This document shows positions 31,001 to 43,000 of a DNA stretch of 64,000 bases, one piece after another (positions within the stretch are counted from its first letter, which is position 1; each line of letters starts with the position of its first letter). The notes beneath the pieces were generated by a model that was not told the origin of the DNA, made no database searches, and worked only from the letters and a program-made list of their open reading frames with translations. Source of the DNA: Branchipolynoe longqiensis (taxonomy: Eukaryota > Annelida > Polychaeta > Phyllodocida > Polynoidae); assembly GCA_030323885.1 (NCBI GenBank), contig CM059197.1, positions 36,864,556 through 36,928,555 of the forward strand, written 5' to 3'. Made by a program: the position numbers and the translations under genes.

Positions 31001-34000
31001 AATTGCAGTAAAGTATGTTGTATGGCGTCACCATACCGTAAGTGACAGACCACCGAACCCTCAGCCTCAGTTCCCCCACCCCCACCCCCATTTCTTTTTA
31101 AAAATATTTATTTGTTGCTGTTCCTCTGTTATTTCCAGTGCATATATGATGACAGAGACAGTCCAACTGAAAATGTAAAATTTAAGACCTAAATGCTCTG
31201 GAATTGGTCCCATTGCTTCACTGGTCACAGCTGGTCCAGTGTATTATTAACAACCCCACCCCAACAACATAATTCATAAACTCATATCACTAACTACACT
31301 AGAGTTACACTAGAATATTTCTAGCAAACTGACATTTATATACAGCTTGCCTAGCTGCAACTGAATATTAAAACTTACTACAAGTTTACCAACTGAATAC
31401 AGAAGATAACCTCTGCTTACATTCTGAATAATATGTAAATACTCACGTTGATCTGACTAATATTGATCTAGTTATATGACACTACTGTTACCATATTGCT
31501 ATGGAACTTTTCGGTTACAGAATTTCATTGTGTTACATGCTGTAAAATGTGTATTCAACAGTTATTATAAACCCTATTCTATATACCTTTTGTGTAAATA
31601 ACCCTGAATTGAAAAATGGCTGGAAGACCAGTGCCTCGGCACTGACAAAAGACTTATTCAGCAGAATAAACATATTTACCACAAAAAAATAACGCATCAG
31701 CGTGTGACCAGTCAGCACTTGACCAAGTTAACTGGCAGGGATCCTCCCTTGGTAGGGTATACTGTACCTATGACTTGTCAGGTGTTCAGAGCCTCCCAGC
31801 ATAACATATACTACTGAGCATGGGACTCAAACCCAATGCTGTAGGTGTAAGAATTAATAATAAACTCGGTAGCCCCTGTCGTTGATACCGACACTACAAA
31901 TTTTAAATCTATACTCGGTGGGCTTTACTAATACCATATGTACGACTTTTCAGGATCAATACCTTTAAGAATACAAGGTTTAAAAAATGTACCAATTTAA
32001 AAGTATTTGCTAGCATTTCTGTTGGTTTCTTATGAAGTAAGCAATCCATATTGAAGTAGCACATGACCCAGAGTAGTAGGTGGCAAGTCATTGAACAAGC
32101 AAGCAAGCCCTGCCAACATTATGAAATAGTAAAAACTCTGAGAATAGCACACATAAAATACTCAGGAAAGTACAAGATGAATATTCTGTGGTTAAAGGGG
32201 CTGTCACATTAGGGTTTTTTGCGGGAGCGTATGGCGGCGTAAGCGCGTTACGTCATATACGTCGGCATACGCTATGCATACGCTACTCATACGCTACTCA
32301 TACGCTGTCAGATGCCGCCAGATGCCGGCGTATGTGAAGCGTATGAGGCATACGCCGCCATACGCTTTCATAAATCCGTCCGTCCAAAAATTTTTTGTGC
32401 ATGCTCAAAAAAACCCGACCTATGAGGGCGTATGGCCCATACTGTCAAAAAATGTCACAGCACGCTCCCATACGCTCCCATACGCTCCTCATACGCTCCT
32501 CGTAGGTTCCACATACGCTCAAAACCACCCGAAAGGTCACCAAATGTCATCATAGGCCGGCACTCGCAGGACCTACGTAGGTTTTCAATACGCTCCCGCC
32601 ATACGCCGTAATGTGACAGGGCCTTAAGCAACACTGATTTAAGCTTATCAAAATTATTAGCCTTTGAATTAAGGTGGAATCAATGCCACGTGAATATAAA
32701 CCTCATTCATGCATATCTATTTGAAGATGATATAAAATTCTTCATTTGAAAAGATTTCCCGAAGTGGATAATTGGTAAATACAGTTAGTACGTAAAAATC
32801 TCACTGTAGTCTTATTAGCCTAGCGGCTATAGCCTGAACTAAAATAGATTAGCTAAGCGAAGCTGTCAATTCGATTCAATTCAATTCAATTCTTTATTTC
32901 AGACTCAGGATTATGGTAGTTACATAATTTGGTCCATAGTAGCAGAGAGCGTGTATATAGATGAGAGGGACAGCTCTAATACTAGACCGTGTAACAGGTG
33001 CCGACTGTGGCGCTCCAAGTGGTGGTTGTTGAACAGTTTATGACACAGCTGTACGCGTACCACAAAACGTCAGTTTTATTCAAAATTAATAGAAATCCAG
33101 AACCCTAACCATATAAATTTAATTTAATCTTTTTGGTAAACATGTTTTCTATATGTGTACCAAGTGATTTGTTTCTAGGTGGTGTGGTTTTCGAGATATG
33201 CCACTTTTTCTGTATGAAGATTGCTCGCTGCCATTGACAATGCATTGAGTTTGCCCCAACGCATTGTCAATGGTCGTGTGCAATCTTCATACAGAAAAAG
33301 TGACATATCTCTAAAACCACACCACCTAGAAACAGATCGGTTGGTACAAATATAGAAAACATGTTTACCAAAAACATTATATTGAATTTATAAGGTTAGG
33401 GTTCTCGATTTCTATTAATTTTGAATAAAATAAACGTTTTGCGCTGCACGTACGGCAAATTCAATGCATTGTCAATGGCGGTGAACAATCTTCATACAGA
33501 AAAATCTCTAAAACTACATGACCTAGACACAAGCCGCTTGGAACACATAGAAAACATGTTTACCAAAAAGATTATATTGAATTTATACGGTTAGGGTTCC
33601 GGATTTCTATTAATTTTTAAAGAAAACTAATGTTTTGCACTGCGCGTACCGGCAAACTCAAGGCTTGTTCAACAATAACCGCCAGGAGCGCCACTGTAGC
33701 CTGTGTTACCTATTTTCGCGGGAGTTCTCCCTCTCATCTGTCTATATACACGCTCTCTGATAGTAGGTAGATATAAAAATTAATGTGAATATGATATAAG
33801 TAATAGTATGAATACTACCATACTAGCCAATATCAAAATGTTGATCTACATACAGTAGTTTGTACCAATGCCTCCATATGGCAGACGTAAATCTGAGATC
33901 ACTCTCTTCTATTTTTACAAGTCCCTGTATTATAACATTTTCTGATTTGTCAAGTCTAGTAATAAATTTGAAAGTTAGATTCCTGATAACAGCCTGGAAG

Positions 34001-37000
34001 GCTGGCACATCAATATTGGCAAACAGCTGACTAGCACTGTGATACCTAGGTAGCCGGAGTAATAACTTCATAATGTCATTATATGCTACATTCAGTTTTC
34101 TAATGCTATACATTCTATAGTTCCACCAAATCTGGGCAGTATACAAGGGAGTACAGAAAGTTCTAAATAAATTTACCTTAACATCGGCTGTACACATATG
34201 AAATTTCCTGATGAGCATATTTCCCTGAGCATATAACTTGCGACACTGTCTATTAATGTCAAGTAGAGTTAAAGAGTAACTTTTGTTTTATCTCAGTTTT
34301 AGGCAGAGCACAGTCCCAAACATTAAAATGGAAGTTATCCCAAGGTTTGCATTGTTCAACGGTTCCAATGGAAAGTAAAAACCTGTTATATAAAAATTGT
34401 GAGCAAACAATCAGTTAATTAAAGAGGATTAGCAATTAGCTTATGAGTATATTAATCTTATACTATAGGGTAGGTAAAGGATTGATTTCTAGCGGATAGA
34501 GCTGCCTCACTTGGCCTTGGCTAAAACCTTCAATAAAAAAAGTTGTTCTTCCACTCTACCTAATGGTAAGTTTCGCCTCACTAATCTATATCATTGCAAT
34601 GTTCGTATTGGGTGGTAATATATATTATAGTCGATAGCAAGCTGATAATTGATGTGGAATATATAATTTCAATACATAACATTAGGTACTGACGGCAGCC
34701 TGAGTGAAATTAGTCAATTTAATCAAGTTAACCTGGCATGTTACAAGTCATGACTATGCACGCACACACCGATTTTTAACATATTTATTTTACTTTACAG
34801 GATGAAAGTATCGTTGACATGACTATTGTTTCCAACAAGCTAGGAGAGAGGATTCATGGTTACAGGTCGTTTATTGTGGACTTCACAGAGAACGATGTAA
34901 GTATGCCCATGTACTAGTCTTACGTAGATACAAACTTTCTACTTACGGATGGTGGTAGATCATGGGTTCGAACCCTGGTCGAGTCAAACCAATAACTTAA
35001 AAATGTATACTTGTCGCTTCCTAGCCAGGCGCTCAGCATTATTAGGACAGGGCAAGGACTGGTTTGCTCAGTGTCGGGATAATGTGACTTAGTGGGATAT
35101 CAGGTCATGGTGCCATTGGCCTGGTTTCCTAGTGGGACAGCACTATAAAGTTGCCATGAGTGCGCACTGGCACAAGTCGGTACCTGTCCTGATATGACCC
35201 TAAATGTTGCTAGGACGTAAAACAATAACAAACAAACAAACTTACGAATCAAACCAATGGCCTATCAAATTAGTGTTGCTATACCTAGCCTGGCGCTCAG
35301 CATTAATAGGATAGGACAAGGACTGGTTAGCACAATATCAAGATAATTTGACATCGTATGATATTGGGTCATGGTGCCAGTGTCCTGGTCTACCAGTGGG
35401 GCAACACTATCAGAGATGAAAGACCTCCGCGGATTTCCGGGATTTCTTATATCCACCAATTAACGTTAAACAAAATTCCAAAAGATGGGATCTATATGAC
35501 AACAGTTGGGTGGTTCGAATCCTGTTCTTATGTGACCGTAGATGTAGTTAGAACATAAAACCTAAGCAAGAAACTGTTAGATATGGGCGATAATGCAATC
35601 ACAACAAGGCAAGTTGAGACCTGACTTCCGGTATTTTTCCGCGATTCCCCGACAATGCTAAACCTATGGGAGAATATCAGCATTTCTGCTTTTTTTCCCG
35701 GAGACCACTTTCATCCCTGCACTATAAAGTCATGAGTGTGCACTGTCACAAGTCGGTACTTGTCCTGATATGACCGTAGATGTTGCTAGGACGTAAAACA
35801 ACCAGACAAACGTGCACCTACGCACTCAATTAGATGCTTGTGTAGATTCAGGGGTGGGAGTTTCTAACTTTTGGGCATTTAGTTTGACACTTTTCGCCAT
35901 CGGTGTAATAAACTCAGCGTGCTTTCCGCGTTTTTTTCACCGGAGACCACTTTCATCCCTGAAATCTATATTGGTCAATGTTTTTAAGACAATTACTAGG
36001 ATAAGGATTATTTATGGATTCCTTACGATACTTCCGTTTTTTGGTTTTTTTTTGGCGTCATAACACTTTCATGTAGGTATGTCAGCTACCGACCAAGGCG
36101 TGTCGCGTAGCTGGTATATGGCTAAAGCTGCGAACACACTGGACGCGTATCTCGCGCGTGCGTCAAGCGTCGCGCGTGCGTAAAAAATCAAAACGTATGT
36201 AATAAAGAGAACCCGAACACACTGGCGCGTGCGTTTGTCGCGCGTGCGTCACGGATCGCTTTTGGAGCGATTATTTACGCGTGACGCGTGGCTTTTGACC
36301 GAATTTGCCCGACTTTGCCTGACTTTGGCTGACTTTGCCCAACTTTGCCCGACGTTGCCCGACTTTGCCCTATTCCATTCCCTCCTCTTCCATTCCCTCC
36401 CCTTCCATTCCCTCCTCTTCCATTCCCCCTCTTCCAATCTCCTCTCTTTCATTCCCCCTCTTTCATTCCCCCTCTTTCATTCCCCCTCTTTCATTCCTCC
36501 TCTTCCATTCCTCCTCTTCCATTCCCCCCTCTTCCAATCTCCTCTCTTTCATTCCCCCTCTATCATTCCCCCTCTTTCATTCCCCCTCTGTCATTCCCCC
36601 TCTTTCATTCCCCCTCTTTCATTCCCTCCCCTCCCATACCCCCTCTTCCATTCCCCCTCTTCCATTCCCCCTCTTTCATTCCCCCTCTTCCATTCCCCCT
36701 CTTTCATTCCCCCTCTGTCATTCCCCCTCTTTCATTCCCTCCTCTCCCATGCCCCCTCTTCCATTCCCCCTCTTTCATTCCCCCTCTTTCATTCCCCCTC
36801 TTTCATTCCCCCTCTTTCATTCCCCCTCTTTCATTCCCCCTCTTTCATTCCCCCTCTTCCATTCCCTCCTCTCCCATGCCCCCTCTTTCATTCCCCCTCT
36901 TTCATTCCCCCACTTTCATTCCCCCTCTTTCATTCCCTCCTCTCCCATGCCCCCTCTTTCATTCCCCCTCTTTCATTCCCCCTCTTTCATTCCTCCTCTC

Positions 37001-40000
37001 CCATGCCCCCTCTTTCATTCCCCCTCTTTCATGCCCCCTCTTTCATTCCCCTTCTTTCATTCCCCCTCTTCCATTCCCTCCTCTCCCATGCCCCCTCTTT
37101 CATTCCCCCTCTTTCATTCCCCCTCTTTCATTCACCCACTTTCTTTCCCCCTCTTTCATTCCCCCTCTTTCATTCCCCCTCTTCCATTCCCTCCTCTTCC
37201 ATTCCCCCTCTTCCATTCCCCCTCTTTCATTCCCCCTCTTTCATTCCTCCTCTCCCATGCCCCCTCTTTCATTCCCCCTCTTTCATTCCCCCTCTTCCAT
37301 TCCCTCCTCTCCCATGCCCCCTCTTCCATTCCCCCTCTTCCATTCCCCCTCTTTCATTCCCCCTCTTTCATTCCCCCTCTTTCATTCCCCCTCTTTCATT
37401 CCCCCTCTTTCATTCCCCCTCTTTCATCCCCCCTCTTCCATTCCCTCCTCTCCCATGCCCCTCTTTCATTCCCCCTTTTCCATTCCCCCTCTTCCACCCA
37501 GCTCTTGGGGAATGAAAGAGGTGGAATGCAAGAAGGGGGAATGAAAGAGGGGGAAAGCAAGAGGGGGGAACAGAAGATGGGGGAATGGAAGATGGGGAAT
37601 GGAAGATGGGGAATGCAAGATGGGGAATGCAAGATGGGGAATGCAAGACGGGGAATGCAAGACGGGGAACGGAAGATGGAGAATGGGGAATGGAAGAGGA
37701 GGGACCGAAGAGGGGGAATGGAAGAGGGGGAATGCAAGATGGGGGAATGCAAGAGGGGGAAACGCAAGAGGGGGGAACGCAAGAGGGTCTCTGTGTGTGT
37801 CTCTATCTGTGTGTCTGTGTGTCTGTGTGTGACTCTGTCTCCGTGTGTGTCTCTATGTGTGTGTCTGTGTCTCTGTGTGTGTCTCTGTGTGTGACTCTGT
37901 GTCTCTATGTGTGTGTCTGTGTCTCTGTGTGTGTGTCTGTGTGTGTGACTCTGTGTCTCTGTGTGTGTCTCTATATGTGTGTCTGTGTCTCTGTGTGTGA
38001 CTGTGTCTCTGTGTGTGTCTCTATTTGTGTGTCTGTGTCTCCGTGTCTCTGTCTGTGTCTCTGTGTGTGTGACTCTGTGTCTCTGTGTGTGTCTCTATAT
38101 GTGTGTCTCTGTGTGTGACTATGTGTCTCTGTGTGTGTCTCTATGTGTGTGTCTGTGTCTCCGTGTCTCTGTGTGTGTCTCTGTCTGTGTCTGTGTGTGT
38201 GTGACTCTGTGTCTCTGTGTGTGTCTCTATGTATGTGTCTGTGTCTCTGACAAAGAGACACACACAGACACATATACACACACAGAGACACACACACAGA
38301 CACACAGACACAGATACACACACAGAGACACAACACAAAGACACACACAGACACACACACAGAGACACACACAGAGACACAGATACACACACAGAGACAC
38401 ACACAGAGACACACACAGAGACACACACAGAGACACAACACAGAGACACACACACAGAGACACACACAGAGAGACACACAGACACAGAGACACGCACAGA
38501 GACACAGACACAGAGACACACACACAGACACAGAGACACACACAGACACACATAGACACACACACAGACAGAGATACACACAGACACACACACAGCAACA
38601 AAGACACAGAGACAAAACACAGAGACACAACACAGAGACACACACACAGAGACACACACACACAGACACACACACACAGACACACACGGAGACACACACA
38701 CACAGACACACACACAGACACAGAGACACACACACACACAGACACAGGGACACACACACAGACACACACACAGAAACACAGAGACACACACACATAGACA
38801 CAGAGATACAGACACACACACAGCAACAGAGACACAAAGACACAGACACACAGAGACACAACACAGAGACACACACACAGAGACACACAGAGAGACACAC
38901 ACACAGACACAGAGACACACACACAGACACACACAGAGAAACACAGAAATGAGAAATATGAAGAATGAGACGGTGCAAACATGAGAAATATGACGCGTGG
39001 CAGACGCGTCCAGTGTGTTCGCTATTTACGCGTGAGAACCGCATGACGCACGCTTGTACTTTACGCACGCCCGACGCACGCGTCCTGTCTGTCCGCGCCT
39101 TAAGTGTTAACGCGTTTTCCCGATCCCAGCTTTGATTAAAGTACTTTGGCGTTTGAATATTTTCATAAATTTTATATCACTGGAAAGATCATAAACTAAT
39201 ATCACCGAAAATATACATTAAAATACCAAAATCAGAATACTTAAAGCATCGAAAGCAATGATAACGTGGCAACGGTCACAGTTTATTATAATGGCGAATC
39301 AGGAGTGAATATAACAATTAAGCTGACATTAAAAATGCCATAACTTTCTCCCCTATTAGGATATTTTAAAAATTACAACCTATTTCAGTTTGTGTCAGCA
39401 CGGTCTGTTGTGTTTTGACATTTTAACTGATATGCCTATTTCATACCTGAGTAATCTATCCTAGGTTCTGGACATCAAGTCACGGTACCCCAAGCAGCTG
39501 TCAACACTTCCCATCAACCTGTCTGAGATGCGCGAACACCTGGTAGGTGATCGGTCTGCCTTCACTACTATTTCCCCAGGCTCCCTCAACATGACAAACG
39601 ACGTGGACGCCGCCTTCCTCGGGGAGATACAACTCATCCATGAGGTTATAAGTGCGGTAAGCTGGTTATTGTTGTCGTTGAAACTGATAAGCTAATTTAG
39701 TATCTGCATACCTGAAGCGCAGTCGGTATTATTTCTAATAATACTGAATATTTTCAAAACTGAAAGTAGGAATATAGATATTTTTAGTGAATTTAGACAC
39801 CAGTATTGAGGGTCCCCCCCTTCCCTTCCATTCACTTCACTTCACTTCACTTCACTTCACTTCACTTCACTTCACTTCACTTCCCTGTTTGGACAGCACT
39901 ATAAAGTTACCATGAGTGTGCACTTACAAATCGGTACCCGTCATAATATGACCTGATTTTTGCTACGACGTAATGCCCTAACAAAACCCCTTCACCTTCC

Positions 40001-43000
40001 TACCCGCCTCCCATCCTGATATGACCTTAAACTTGCCAGGATGTAAAACTCCAACAACCAACCAATCCTATCCTCCTATTTACAGCTCAAATTACACAAG
40101 TCGCTGGTAAAGGATATTTACCCTGACCTTTTCAACTTCCGGGTGACGGGCATGCATCGGTTGGTCGACACCTACGGGACGGGCTCAAAGCAAGTGGTTG
40201 ATGCTCACTACGTTCTTGAGTCCTTCATCAACAACGTGAGTAGGGCGCTCTGCACACCATGTAGTGTGAAACTATGCTGGTGTTTAGCTTGAATATACTA
40301 AATCATTTCGGTTCGCTTTCTACAGTGGGAAAGTGTATATAAAAGACCCCTTGCTGCTTTTCGGAAAGAGTAGCCTATGTGGCAGCAGTGGGTTTCCTCC
40401 AAATAAATATGTCAGAATGACCATATGTTTGAAGTCCAATAGCCGATGATACAAAAAAAATCAATGTGCTCTAGAGGTGTCGTTAAATAAAACAAGCTTC
40501 TTTTATTTTCTTTCTACAGGGTTCGCACGGGCCTTGAAAAGTCCTTAAAAACCGAACCAGTCCTTGAAAAGTCCTTGAATTTGTTTTAAAACTCCTTGAA
40601 TATTTGCAAATATCCTTGAATTCTTGTTTGAGGTAAAAAAAAAAAATAAGGTGATGTCATTTTGATTTGAAGAAAATGCAGTGAAGTATGCCAACAAGAA
40701 ATAACGCTAACATGGCTAAAGAAAAACCAAGCACACAATTCAAAAACTAGACGCAAAAGTAAACAAACCCATGTGTTGCAAGAATAAGTTGGTGCCAATA
40801 GTAGATATGACTAGACGGGATGGCCGAGTGAGTTAGAGTGTCCGTCTCCCGTGTTGGTAGGTCGTGGGTTCGAACACTGGTCGAGTCAAACCAATGACTT
40901 CAAAATTGATACTTGTTGCTTCCTAACCTGGCGCTCGGCATTATTAGGATAGGGCAAGAACTGGTTTGCTCAGTGTTAGGATAATGTGACTGAGTGGGAT
41001 ATCAGGTCATGGTGCTGGTGGCCTGGTCTTCCAGTGGGGCAGCACTATAAAGTCGTCATGAGTGCGCACTGTCACAAGTCGGTACCCATCCTGATATGAC
41101 CTTAGATATTGCTAGGACGTAAAACAACAACAAACAAACAATAAACAAACAGATAATATGTGTTTCCAAAAACGAGATGTAAATAAGATAGGCGCAGAGA
41201 AGGTAAGTATGCGTGGATTGGTTGTAATGCTAATCAGTTAGAATTTATGCGGGGAAAATTACCAGCTGTGTATGGCAAAAAAGTACTTGAAAAAGTGTCA
41301 ACTATCCTTGAAAAGTCTGAATATTTTTCCAAAATATTTGTATGAATCATGTTCTATCAGACCTGGCTCGAATCGGTAGAACGCAGGCCTTACGTGTGGG
41401 ATATCATGAGTTTGGTTCTTGGCCGAGTCAAACCATTGACCTATAAAATTGATACTTGTCACTTCCTAGCCTGGCGTTCGGCATTAATAGGATAGGGCAA
41501 GGATTGGTTAGCTCAGTGTCAGAATAATGTGACTGAGTGGGATATGGAGTCATGGTGCTGGTGGCCTGATTTCCCAGTGGGACAGCACTATAAAGTCGCC
41601 ATGAGTGCACAGTCACAAGTCAGTACTCGTCCTGATATAACCTTAGATGTTGCCAGGATGTAACAACCAGCCAACTTTCTATCGGTAAACGAGATTGAAT
41701 TAAATATCTATCTGATGCATGTATGTATTTATGTATCATGGCTGTGATTTTTCCGTGGATTCACGGATTTCATAGTTTTTAATAATGAAATCGGTCATTC
41801 TTAGAATTCGTGCAGAGCTGGTGAAAAAATATTTGAAGTTGTATAAGGTGGGAGAGGGCTTGCCTTGAGTGTATAAATAAAGGGCAAATTGTGTATTTTC
41901 CTGCTGAAAATACTACTTTTAAAGCCCTTTAAATGCTTGAATTGCATGAGCTTCTAGGGGTGCTGCCCCTTCACCCCCATTGGGGCTCTGGCCTGGACCC
42001 TGTTGGGGGCCTGGGCAGCCCCCCACCCCCAAGCTTGACTTTTTTCTTCCTTTTTTTGGCTATGGCCAATCAAATCCCTGTTGTATGTGTGTATTTATTT
42101 TTCGATTATTTATATCCCGATGACGTGAGGCATTGTGTAGATATCATTAATCAATGGTTTTTTTTTTAAAAGGGGGGGGGAACATCTCGTATGGTTGTAA
42201 TGCTTGCGCCTATCACTGCGGTACTTTCAATTTGTTTGAAGGTTTCTGACTTGTGTGTTTCTCTCATGCTGTGGCGATAATTGATTGCCTGCGTGTTTAG
42301 ATGACCGAGGACCTTAAGGCACTGTATGGCGGCCACGTGATGATAGAGGTCCTGACCTTGCTTGAGGTGGACAGTCGCAAACTCTCGCGCAAGACTAGAA
42401 GTTTGATGGAGGCCGACCAAACAGCAGGCCTGGTAAACATTTTTTATATTTTATTTTGTATATTGTTTTGGAAGGTATGTTGATATCAAATGACTTTAGA
42501 GTTGCATTGAGTATTAAGGATTTTTAATATATATATTTGGAGCTCATTGGATGAAATGTGTTTTGGAAAGCCTGCTTAACCACCATGGCAGCAGGCAGTC
42601 TGGTAATTCACACTATTCACGCGTGACCTAATTCGGCATCAGAACGAGGCTGAGTATGCGTCGGGAAATGGCCATAAGACACTGCTGTGTGCCAATGTGT
42701 ATGAACTACTTCAGAAATTAAAGGAGTAAATTTTGAAGATATTCACTTTTGAAACTATCAATTCATTTTTGCATACCTTTTTTTTTCTATCTATTAGTCA
42801 ATTTTCATGAAGATTGAGTGGTGATCAGATGCATTTCAATAGGCGATGTCAACAAAGCCGCTCACCCTGGTTGCCAATCTTTTCTTATTCAAAATTGCAT
42901 AACTTTCTTAATATATTTATATTTAAAAAATATATTTTAACCCTTTTAAAGCTTTTATTAATTTGTAATTACGAAGGCTAGTTGTTTAACTGTGTGACAT

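Larger units (their letters stand above)
36123..39103. mobile_element. 3 kb fold-back element filled with satellite DNA, ATP6AP2 intron 4
   Basis: The ends TAAAGCTGCGAACACACTGG and the inverted CGCGTCCTGTCTGTCCGCGC plus CTTAA carry CGCGCGTGCG words in both arms (ACGCGTCCAGTGTGTTCGC near 39005 mirrors 36130). The interior is a series of simple repeats: ACTTTGCCCG (36303-36370), CCCTCTTTCATTC (36375-37500), its reverse complement type (37501-37785), TGTGTCTC (37786-38247), and its reverse complement (38250-38940). It has no coding capacity. Confidence 0.75.

Noticed and set aside
36229..38982. Open frames up to 519 codons, rich in Pro-Leu-Phe-His or Cys-Val
   Set aside because: They translate the CCCTCTTTCATTC and TGTGTCTC arrays inside a fold-back element.
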